Below are positions 29,282 to 35,104 of a DNA stretch of 35,104 nt, one piece after another (the first letter of the stretch is position 1; each line of letters opens with the position of its first letter). The stretch comes from DAOUBP01 sp034432655. Lineage in GTDB: Bacteria; Chloroflexota; Anaerolineae; CG2-30-64-16. Position numbers and translations under genes: made by a program. A model generated the notes under the pieces. It did not search any database and had not been told where the DNA came from. It worked only from the letters and a program-made list of their open reading frames with translations. The stretch covers positions 1 through 35,104 of the forward strand of contig DAOUBP010000160.1 of assembly GCA_034432655.1 (NCBI GenBank), given 5' to 3'.

Positions 29282-30283
29282 CTAGATGTGCCGGGCGACG
29301 ACGAAATCGGCCAGTTCGAGCAGGGCGCGGCGGTAGTCGTTGTCCGGAAAAGCGGCTAATGCCATCCTGGCACGGCCGGCGAAGTCAGCGGCTTCGTTGG
29401 CCGCCAGCCGCATGGCTTCTGAAGCCCGCACCTGGGCCACGATCTCCCCGATCGGATCGCTGCCAGCATCCTTGTGGGCTTTGGGGGCTGAAAACGCTTG
29501 TTCTAGCCTGGCGATCACCTGTTCGGGATCGGCGTGCGTCTGCAAGAAATAGAAGAAAGGCAGCGTCATGATGCCCTGGCGCAGGTCACCGCCCACCGGT
29601 TTCCCCAAAGCTTCTTCGGTGCTGGAATAGTCCAGGATGTCGTCCACGATCTGGAACGCCATGCCCAGGTCTTTGCCGTAGTCATACAGCGCTTGTTCCT
29701 GTTCTGGGGTGGCGCCGGCCAGGATCGCGCCGGAGCGCGTGGAGGCTGCGAAAAGCGACGCCGTTTTGGCGAAGATGCGCGGGTAATAGGCCTCCTTGGC
29801 CTGTCGCCATTGTCGGCTGGAGAAGAGCTGGCGCAACTCCCCTTCGCAGATGATGCGCAGCGTATCGGCGAACAGCTGTACCACCGGCACGTTTTCGGTC
29901 TCGGCAGCGAAGCCGGCCGCGCGGGCAAAAAGGTAATCGCCAGCCAACACGGTGGCGCCTTTGTTCCACATGGCGTTCAGGGTGGTAACGCCGCGGCGTA
30001 CCAGCGCGTTGTCAATCAAATCGTCGTGCACCAGCGTGGCGTTGTGCAGCGTTTCCACAGCCGCAGCCACGGCGATCACCTTATCCGAGGCAGGACCTGC
30101 CAGAAGACCGTAGGCGCCAAGAGCCAGCGCAGGCCGCAGCCGCTTGCCGCCACTGCTCAGCAGTTGCAGAAACGCCTCGGCCAGGGGCGCATAGGTGCCG
30201 CTGCCGGCAATCGAGCGCATCTTCTCTTCGACCCGGCGCAGGTCGTGTTGAACAAGGTTGAGAAGCGATACTTCGTTGGTCAT
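29282..30283 (-). CDS. Polyprenyl diphosphate synthase (long-chain trans-prenyltransferase)
   Basis: A 333-residue all-alpha prenyltransferase that adds isopentenyl units to an allylic diphosphate. The first Asp-rich motif DDLID is at 87-91 and the second in QIVDDILDY near 211-219. The GGKRLRPAL motif (45-53) and the Lys/Gln residues expected around them are present. The residue five before the first motif is Ala82, a small residue typical of enzymes making long chains (C30 and above). The product could be a quinone side chain or feed a lipid carrier for glycans. In this setting a link to the membrane glycosyltransferases is attractive but not shown. The start has a G-rich ribosome binding site. 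It lies 57 bp after tatD. Confidence 0.92.
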   Translation of the reverse strand: MTNEVSLLNLVQHDLRRVEEKMRSIAGSGTYAPLAEAFLQLLSSGGKRLRPALALGAYGLLAGPASDKVIAVAAAVETLHNATLVHDDLIDNALVRRGVTTLNAMWNKGATVLAGDYLFARAAGFAAETENVPVVQLFADTLRIICEGELRQLFSSRQWRQAKEAYYPRIFAKTASLFAASTRSGAILAGATPEQEQALYDYGKDLGMAFQIVDDILDYSSTEEALGKPVGGDLRQGIMTLPFFYFLQTHADPEQVIARLEQAFSAPKAHKDAGSDPIGEIVAQVRASEAMRLAANEAADFAGRARMALAAFPDNDYRRALLELADFVVARHI

Positions 30284-30340
30284 AAGCCCCTGGACTGCGC
30301 TAGACGTGACCTTTTCGGCATGGATGCCGATACCCTAATC

Positions 30341-31222
30341 TTAATCGAACTTGAAACAACAGCGTGCAGTTGCCGTCGTCCGGGCGGCGACTATCTCCAC
30401 GTTGACCCCACTAAGCGTCGCCAGGCCTGACGCGATAATTGCCACATAGGCGGGCTCGTTGCGTTGCCCCCGATACGGATGCGGCGCCAGGTAGGGCGCG
30501 TCTGTCTCCAGCACCAGGCGGTCGGCCGGCAACTGAGGCACTAGCGCGTGCAAGCGGCGCGCGTTACGGAATGTCACCGGCCCCCCGATGCCGAGCAACA
30601 AACCTCGGTTGAGCGCCCGTTCGGCGTCGGCCAACGTGCCAGAAAAGGCGTGCCAAACCCCTGCGAACCGCTGTCTGTCAGCAGGAAGTATACCATCTTG
30701 ATGGTCATACTTCGGTATCGCAGGCCACCATTGTTCTATTTGCCACAGCAGGTCTTCGGTGCACGACCTCGACCCGTCTGCCGGGTTGCGCACATGCAGG
30801 ATGACGGGCAGGCCGAGCTCGCTTGCGAGCTGTAGTTGTGCCTGCAGCGCCCGTTTTTGCAGATCATGCGGCACGCGTTCCCAATAGTAGTCCAGCCCGA
30901 TTTCGCCGATGGCGACCACCTTCGGGTGGCTGGCCAGTTCGCGGAGAGCGGCGATCGTCTCGCGCGCGTCAAAGCCTTCGCAGTCGTTGGGGTGAATTCC
31001 CACCGCTGCATACACGGCCGGATAACGGTCCGCCAGGGCCAGCACCCGCCGGCACGATGCCAGGTCAATGGCGGGATTGACGATCCGGGTGACTCCGGCC
31101 GCCAGTGCCCGCTCGATGACCGCTTCGCGGTCGTCATCGAATTGGGCCAGGTCCAGATGGCAATGGGTGTCAACCAGGGACGGGTGAACGGGTAGATCGG
31201 TAGCTTGGGGATCAGTATCCAC
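30341..31222 (-). CDS. tatD: TatD-family metal-dependent hydrolase (DNase)
   Basis: A TIM-barrel hydrolase of about 293 residues. The metal ligands of the family are all visible: His-x-His in VDTHCHLDLAQ, Glu in VAIGEIGLDYYWE, His in VILHVRNP, His in GVWHAFSG and Asp in LETDAPYLAPH. TatD enzymes are 3'-5' exonucleases in DNA repair and fragmentation. The start is uncertain. GTG 31222 has a G-rich ribosome binding site about 9 nt upstream and gives a normal length. GTG 31306 overlaps the stop of the mutase as GTGA but would put an 8-bp repeat into the protein. The natural family start (VDTHCHLD) is close to the first option. It is probably a housekeeping passenger in the operon. Confidence 0.92.
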   Translation of the reverse strand: MDTDPQATDLPVHPSLVDTHCHLDLAQFDDDREAVIERALAAGVTRIVNPAIDLASCRRVLALADRYPAVYAAVGIHPNDCEGFDARETIAALRELASHPKVVAIGEIGLDYYWERVPHDLQKRALQAQLQLASELGLPVILHVRNPADGSRSCTEDLLWQIEQWWPAIPKYDHQDGILPADRQRFAGVWHAFSGTLADAERALNRGLLLGIGGPVTFRNARRLHALVPQLPADRLVLETDAPYLAPHPYRGQRNEPAYVAIIASGLATLSGVNVEIVAARTTATARCCFKFD

Positions 31223-31240
31223 CGTCTCTATCTCCCCCTC

Positions 31241-31304
31241 TCCGCGTCCCCGCGTCCCCGCGTCCCCGCGTCCCCGCGTCTCCGCGTCTCCGCGTCCCCG
31301 CGTC
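31241..31304. repeat. 8 x 8-bp YCCGCGTC tandem repeat filling the pgm-tatD gap
   Basis: Eight perfect-phase 8-bp units (TCCGCGTC or CCCGCGTC) run from 31241 to 31304. The array begins at the stop of the mutase gene (31303-31305) and ends just before the ribosome binding site of tatD, so it makes up nearly the whole gap. The G-rich complement on the transcript side may serve as a ribosome binding region. Confidence 0.95.
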
Positions 31305-32736
31305 ACCGTAACCCCGCCAGCCGCATCCCGTCCTGCAGGATCGCCTGCACTTTGTCGGCATGCATCGTCTCGCAATACACGCGAATCAACGGCTCGGTGC
31401 CGGAGAAGCGGATCAGCACCCAACCGCCGTCCTCCATGATGAATTGATAGCCGTCCAGGGTTACTTTGTCAGTCACGCGCAAGCCGGCGATGCGTTCCGG
31501 CATGGCCGCGTCAAGCCGGGCTTTGGCCGCGGCCTTCATGTTATTGTCTTTCAGACGGGTATCAACGCGATCATAGTAATGCGGTCCGCCCACCAGATCG
31601 AACAACATTGTCAGCAGTTCGGTTGGCTTTTTGCCGGTGCGGACCATCATGTCCAGCAAGTAGAGGTTGGCCAGGATGCCGTCGCGCTCGGGGACGTGGC
31701 CGCGGAAAGCATAGCCGCCGCTCTCCTCACCGCCGATCATCCCTTTGTGTTGCATCATCGCCGGTGCCACATATTTGAAGCCGACCCCCGTATGGATGAC
31801 AGGCACGCCGTAGCGCGCACCCAGTTTGTCGAGCATGGAGGTGGTGCTGAGGGTCTTGATGATGGCCCCTCGCTCGCCCCGGATCTCCAGGAAGTACATG
31901 GCCAGCAGGCCGTAGACGCGCAACTGATCCACGAATCGGCCGTTTTCATCGCCCAGGCCACAGCGGTCGGCATCGCCGTCCAGGATGCAGACCACATCAG
32001 CGCCGATCTCGCGTGCTCTGGCCAGGCCCGCATCCACGTTCGGCGGGATCGGCTCCGGCCGCTTCATTTCCGGGAAGATAGGGTTGCGCTCGGCATGATA
32101 TTCGACGACGCGCGTCTTGCCGCCGGCCAGGAAGCGTGAGAGGTAGCCGGCGCCGTTGCCCCACATGTTATCCACCAAAACAGTCAGCCCGGCTTCCTTG
32201 ATGCGCGCCACATCCACCAGGGAACGGATGCGCGCATCGTAAGCCGGCACGGGATCGTAATGGCGGATCAGCCCGGCTTTGAGCGCCTCATCGAAGTCCA
32301 TACGGCTGACCCCAGCGATCGTGTCCGGGATGCGCGCCTCGATAGCCTTCAAACCGTCGGGGTCAATGGCGCCGCCGTTGGGATCGCGCACCTTGAAGCC
32401 GTTATCCCAGGGCGGGTTGTGACTGGCGGTGATATTGATCGCGCCGAGCGCGCCGGCCTCGGTGACCCCGAACGAGATCACCGGGGTAGGCACCCCGCCG
32501 CCGCAGAAATGAACGGGGATGCCGTTGCCGGCCAGCACCTCGGCTGCAGCAGCTGCGAAATGCTCCGATTGAAAACGCTTGTCCCCGCCGATCACCACGC
32601 CGCGCGCTAGCGCAGTCGGATAAGTCATCTTTAAGTATTCGGCAAAGCCTTGCGCGCAACGCCGCACGTTAGCAAAGGTGTAATCCTCGGCCATGCGTCC
32701 ACGCCAGCCATCGGTGCCGAAGATGATGTTGGACAT
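31303..32736 (-). CDS. Phosphoglucomutase/phosphomannomutase family protein
   Basis: A 477-residue alpha-D-phosphohexomutase. It interconverts hexose 6-phosphate and hexose 1-phosphate. The catalytic phosphoserine loop is TASHNPPWDNGFKV, the metal-binding loop DGDADRCG, the sugar-binding loop GGEESGG and the phosphate-binding loop RFSGTEPLIRVY. All four are complete. Next to gmd and rmd a phosphomannomutase role (supply of mannose 1-phosphate for GDP-mannose) is likely, but glucose specificity cannot be excluded. ATG 32736 has AGGGAG 8 nt upstream and matches the family start SNIIFGTDGWRG; the longer frame runs through the intergenic repeat. Confidence 0.93.
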   Translation of the reverse strand: MSNIIFGTDGWRGRMAEDYTFANVRRCAQGFAEYLKMTYPTALARGVVIGGDKRFQSEHFAAAAAEVLAGNGIPVHFCGGGVPTPVISFGVTEAGALGAINITASHNPPWDNGFKVRDPNGGAIDPDGLKAIEARIPDTIAGVSRMDFDEALKAGLIRHYDPVPAYDARIRSLVDVARIKEAGLTVLVDNMWGNGAGYLSRFLAGGKTRVVEYHAERNPIFPEMKRPEPIPPNVDAGLARAREIGADVVCILDGDADRCGLGDENGRFVDQLRVYGLLAMYFLEIRGERGAIIKTLSTTSMLDKLGARYGVPVIHTGVGFKYVAPAMMQHKGMIGGEESGGYAFRGHVPERDGILANLYLLDMMVRTGKKPTELLTMLFDLVGGPHYYDRVDTRLKDNNMKAAAKARLDAAMPERIAGLRVTDKVTLDGYQFIMEDGGWVLIRFSGTEPLIRVYCETMHADKVQAILQDGMRLAGLR

Positions 32737-32750
32737 GAGAATACTCCCTG

Positions 32751-32834
32751 TTGCGTATTGCGTACTGCGTATTACGTACGTATTGCGTATTGCGTACAGG
32801 AGCATGCAACACGCAATACGAAGTACGCAGTACG
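32751..32834. repeat. Octamer repeat array with inverted arms in the gmd-pgm gap
   Basis: Units of about 8 bp based on TGCGTATT or TGCGTACT run from 32751 to about 32797, then appear in the opposite orientation (ACGCAATACG, AGTACGCAGTACG) from about 32810 to 32834. The two arms could pair into a long imperfect hairpin. The array begins right after the mutase ribosome binding site and ends 2 bp from the gmd stop (32837-32839). Confidence 0.85.
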
Positions 32835-32836
32835 TT

Positions 32837-33823
32837 CTATCCTACCTGGGGCGTGTGATTCTCTTGTTGCTGCAAGGTCACCAGGTCGGCGTCTACCATG
32901 ATGCGCACCAGGTCCTGGAAGGTGACGGAAGGCTCCCAGCCCAGCACGCGACGGGCCTTGCTGGCATCTCCCACCAGCAAGTCTACCTCGGCCGGCCGGT
33001 AGAACTTAGGGTCTACAACGACGTACTTCTCCCAATCCAGCCCCACGTAATCGAACGCCACCTGACAGAACTCGCGCACCGAATGGGTCTCGCCGGTGGC
33101 GATAACATAGTCGTCGGGATAGTCGTGCTGCAACATCAACCACATGGCGCGCACATAGTCGGGCGCGTAGCCCCAGTCCCGACGTGCCTCCAGGTTGCCC
33201 AGCCGCAGCTCGTCTTGCAGCCCGAGCTTGATGCGCGCCACCGCATGGGTGATTTTGCGCGTGACGAATTCCAGGCCGCGACGAGGTGATTCGTGGTTGA
33301 ACAGGATGCCGGAGCAAGCGAAGAGATCATAGCTCTCGCGGTAGTTCACCGTGATCCAGTGGCCGTAGACCTTCGCCACGCCGTATGGGCTGCGCGGGTA
33401 GAACGGCGTTGTCTCCCGCTGCGGCACTTCGCGCACCTTGCCGAACATCTCGCTCGAGCTGGCCTGGTAGAAGCGGATCTTGGGGTCCACGATGCGGATC
33501 GCGTCCAGCATCCGCGTCACCCCCAGCGCGGTGAACTCGCCGGTGAGCACCGGTTGGGTGAAGCTGGTGGGCACGAAGCTTTGCGCAGCGAGGTTGTAGA
33601 CTTCGTCCGGCCGATGCTCCTGCAGCAGGTTGATCAAGCTCACCTGGTCGAGCAGGTCCCCCTGGGCGATGGTGATGCGATCTTGAAAGTGGCGCAACCG
33701 GTCGAAATTGGTGGTGCTGGTACGGCGCACCATACCGACCACCTCATAGCCGCGTTCTAACAAGAATTCAGCCAGATATGAGCCGTCCTGGCCGGTGATG
33801 CCGGTGATCAGTGCTTTGGGCAT
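32837..33823 (-). CDS. gmd: GDP-mannose 4,6-dehydratase
   Basis: A 328-residue extended short-chain dehydrogenase that converts GDP-D-mannose to GDP-4-dehydro-6-deoxy-D-mannose. The NADP loop is TGITGQDGSYLAE, the active-site segment ASSSEMFG (Ser/Thr and Glu) and the Tyr-x3-Lys pair YGVAK. The family sequences FNHESPRRGLEFVTRKI and RRDWGYAPDYVRAMW are clear. Length is normal. It lies 21 bp after rmd, the enzyme that uses its product, so the two form a GDP-D-rhamnose module. Product identity depends on that pairing: a GDP-fucose synthase would give GDP-L-fucose instead, but none is present here. Confidence 0.96.
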   Translation of the reverse strand: MPKALITGITGQDGSYLAEFLLERGYEVVGMVRRTSTTNFDRLRHFQDRITIAQGDLLDQVSLINLLQEHRPDEVYNLAAQSFVPTSFTQPVLTGEFTALGVTRMLDAIRIVDPKIRFYQASSSEMFGKVREVPQRETTPFYPRSPYGVAKVYGHWITVNYRESYDLFACSGILFNHESPRRGLEFVTRKITHAVARIKLGLQDELRLGNLEARRDWGYAPDYVRAMWLMLQHDYPDDYVIATGETHSVREFCQVAFDYVGLDWEKYVVVDPKFYRPAEVDLLVGDASKARRVLGWEPSVTFQDLVRIMVDADLVTLQQQENHTPQVG

Positions 33824-33844
33824 GCGCTAGTCTTCCCTCGTCTT

Positions 33845-34843
33845 CTATTTTATTGGCGCCTGCAGTTCCGGTGGTGTGGGATCGCTGCCCCCGCTGCGGA
33901 CCTGCGTCCGCCAGTATTCGAGCACGTCGTGCAGGCTTTGTTCGAACGATATGTGCGTCTGCCAGCCGGTCAGCTCCCGCAGACGTGTGCAATCGGCGAC
34001 GATGCACGGCACGTCTACCGGCCGCACCCGATCGGCATCCTGGACGACTTCGACCGCCACGCCTGCTGCGCTGATCAAGATCTCGAGCAGTTCGCGCACG
34101 GTGTGTGCCTGGCCGGAGCCCAGGTTATACACGTCGCCCGGCCGGCCTTGCGTAAGCGCCAGGACGTAGCCGCGCACGATATCGCGCACGTCGCTGAAAT
34201 CGCGTGCCACATCCAGCGCTCCCACGCTGAGCCGCGGCGGCCGCAGCCCGGCTTCGATCTCCGCGATCTGCGACGCGAAATCCGGGGCCACAAAGCCGCG
34301 CCGTTGACGTGGCCCGATGTGGTTGAACGGCCGCACGCGTATCGTCTCCACCCGGTTGCTCAGCCAGTATTGCAAGCCCAGGAAGTCTTGCGTTATCTTG
34401 CTGACGGCATAAGGCGAAGTCGGCCGCAGCGGCGTATCCTCGTCCACCGGCAGGTCGGCCGGCGTGATAGCCCCGTACTCCTCGCTGGAACCGACCACCA
34501 GCACGCGACAGGCCAGCCTCAACTGCGATACCACCTCCAAAATGTTGAGCTGGGCCCGGATGTTGTTTTCCAGGGTGAACCAGGGGTCGTGCCGGGATAG
34601 AGATGGGATCGGCTGGGCGGCCAGGTGAAAAATGTAATCGGGCTGTGTTTCTTCAACGATGAACCGGACTACCTCCAGGCGTGACAGTTCCGCCGGGTAG
34701 AGGGTCAATCGTTCGCGCAGGTGTGCGATATTGTCCAGCTTGCCATAAACCGTACCGGCGACTTGCCAATCGGTATGGTCCAGCAAGTACTCCGCCAGGT
34801 GACTGCCGACAAAGCCGGAGATGCCGGTGATGAGAGCGCGCAA
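33845..34843 (-). CDS. rmd: GDP-6-deoxy-D-mannose reductase (GDP-4-dehydro-6-deoxy-D-mannose reductase)
   Basis: A 332-residue NAD(P)-dependent sugar epimerase/dehydratase superfamily protein. It shows TGISGFVGSHLAEYL, VGSSEEYG, the Tyr-x3-Lys pair in SPYAVSK and the Rmd-typical block RPFNHIGPRQRRGFVAPDFA followed by QIAEIEAG and RDFSDVRDIVRGY. It reduces the Gmd product to GDP-D-rhamnose. The start is a TTG at 34843 with GAGG 6-7 nt upstream; no ATG gives the conserved glycine loop. It is the first gene of the minus-strand run and is preceded by a good promoter. An alternative is another GDP-sugar reductase of the same family, but the gmd partner makes Rmd the best reading. Confidence 0.9.
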   Translation of the reverse strand: MRALITGISGFVGSHLAEYLLDHTDWQVAGTVYGKLDNIAHLRERLTLYPAELSRLEVVRFIVEETQPDYIFHLAAQPIPSLSRHDPWFTLENNIRAQLNILEVVSQLRLACRVLVVGSSEEYGAITPADLPVDEDTPLRPTSPYAVSKITQDFLGLQYWLSNRVETIRVRPFNHIGPRQRRGFVAPDFASQIAEIEAGLRPPRLSVGALDVARDFSDVRDIVRGYVLALTQGRPGDVYNLGSGQAHTVRELLEILISAAGVAVEVVQDADRVRPVDVPCIVADCTRLRELTGWQTHISFEQSLHDVLEYWRTQVRSGGSDPTPPELQAPIK

Positions 34844-34868
34844 GGATGCCTCACGGGATAAGCGATGC

Positions 34869-34899
34869 TACTGTGTACTGCATATTGCATACTGCGTAT
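34869..34899. repeat. Degenerate octamer repeat in the 5' leader of rmd
   Basis: Units TACTGTG, TACTGCAT, ATTGCAT and ACTGCGTA lie at 34869-34899, in the leader between the promoter and the TTG start. They belong to the same TGCGTAYT-like family as the array in the gmd-pgm gap. Confidence 0.6.
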
Positions 34900-34931
34900 G
34901 GTACATCAGTCTCATGAGAAATGCGAGAAAA

Positions 34932-34960
34932 ATTATACCCCAGGATGACGGCAATGGCAA
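34932..34960 (-). promoter_or_regulatory. Strong sigma-70-type promoter for the rmd-gmd-pgm run
   Basis: On the minus strand TTGCCA (34960-34955) and a perfect TATAAT (34937-34932) are separated by exactly 17 bp. Transcription would begin near 34925, giving a leader of about 80 nt before the TTG start of rmd. No other gene lies between, so this is the likely promoter of the glycan operon. Confidence 0.75.
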
Positions 34961-35104
34961 AGCCTAACGGCCATGTAAGTGTTCACCTTTCCCCTGTGCA
35001 TTCGCATGGATGCATCTTGCCCCACCCCAGGCCTCCGTCCCCGCCTGCAGGGGCGGGGGGAACCCTATGAAAGGGGTTTTTGGGGGGGGGGGGGGGGGGG
35101 GGGG
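34961..35104. other. Contig end with no gene; poly-G artefact
   Basis: No coding sequence is supported here. A short GC-rich inverted repeat (CCCCGCC ... GGCGGGG) lies near 35038-35060. The last 23 bases (35082-35104) are all G. This is typical of an assembly end or two-colour sequencing artefact and should not be read as biology. Confidence 0.8.

Noticed and set aside
29534..30430. Plus-strand open frame of about 298 codons opposite the prenyl synthase
   Set aside because: The minus strand has both Asp-rich motifs of a complete prenyl synthase; the plus frame shows nothing recognisable.
31360..32139. Plus-strand open frame opposite the phosphohexomutase
   Set aside because: It is antisense to a gene with four intact catalytic loops.
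35038..35104. Telomere-like or G-quadruplex end structure
   Set aside because: A homopolymer G tract at a contig end is much better explained as a sequencing or assembly artefact.

Overview
The window is a 35.1 kb piece of a GC-rich bacterial chromosome. Everything in it is inferred from sequence alone. The style suggests a Chloroflexota (Anaerolineae-like) genome: a long run of giant multi-pass glycosyltransferases with C-terminal beta modules, short 7-8 bp tandem repeats in gaps and genes, and an Rpn protein with GLQQ repeats. This assignment is an inference; no rRNA or other phylogenetic marker beyond the ftsH tail is present. The right end stops in 23 consecutive G residues, so it is very likely a contig end with a sequencing artefact.

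Layout. Positions 1-4282 are on the plus strand: the 3' end of ftsH, an EamA-type transporter, a small two-helix membrane protein of unknown function, and an S9 prolyl-oligopeptidase-family peptidase. A 43-bp tandem repeat of hairpins (4292-4398) separates them from everything else, which is on the minus strand. Read in the direction of transcription (right to left), the minus-strand genes are: rmd, gmd, a phosphohexomutase, tatD, a polyprenyl diphosphate synthase, a GT2 and a GT4 glycosyltransferase, seven GT-C-fold membrane glycosyltransferases or related proteins (26993 down to 9741), an Rpn-family nuclease, an O-antigen ligase/polymerase-like protein, a two-Rossmann MDR dehydrogenase and a SAM methyltransferase. 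No gene-free stretch exceeds 300 bases; the longest is the right end (34844-35104).

How it works together (inference). The mutase, Gmd and Rmd can supply phosphohexose and GDP-D-rhamnose. The prenyl synthase can supply a lipid-carrier precursor or a quinone tail. GT2 and GT4 enzymes would add sugars in the cytoplasm. The seven GT-C proteins would use polyprenyl-phosphate sugars outside the membrane, and the O-antigen ligase-like protein would polymerise or transfer the product. The result is probably a cell-surface glycan or glycoprotein decoration. Mannose-1-P guanylyltransferase, an initiating phosphoglycosyltransferase and a flippase or ABC exporter are not seen here and must lie elsewhere if the system is complete.

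The most interesting items are: (1) an Rpn gene with a consensus internal Shine-Dalgarno and in-frame start, so a nested RpnS-type antitoxin is likely; (2) the GT-C array whose members share a C-terminal beta module and, at three junctions, place the next gene's Shine-Dalgarno inside their own last Glu-Val codons; (3) families of 7-8 bp tandem repeats that fill three operon gaps and have also entered glycosyltransferase genes in frame; and (4) a dehydrogenase with two tandem Rossmann domains.
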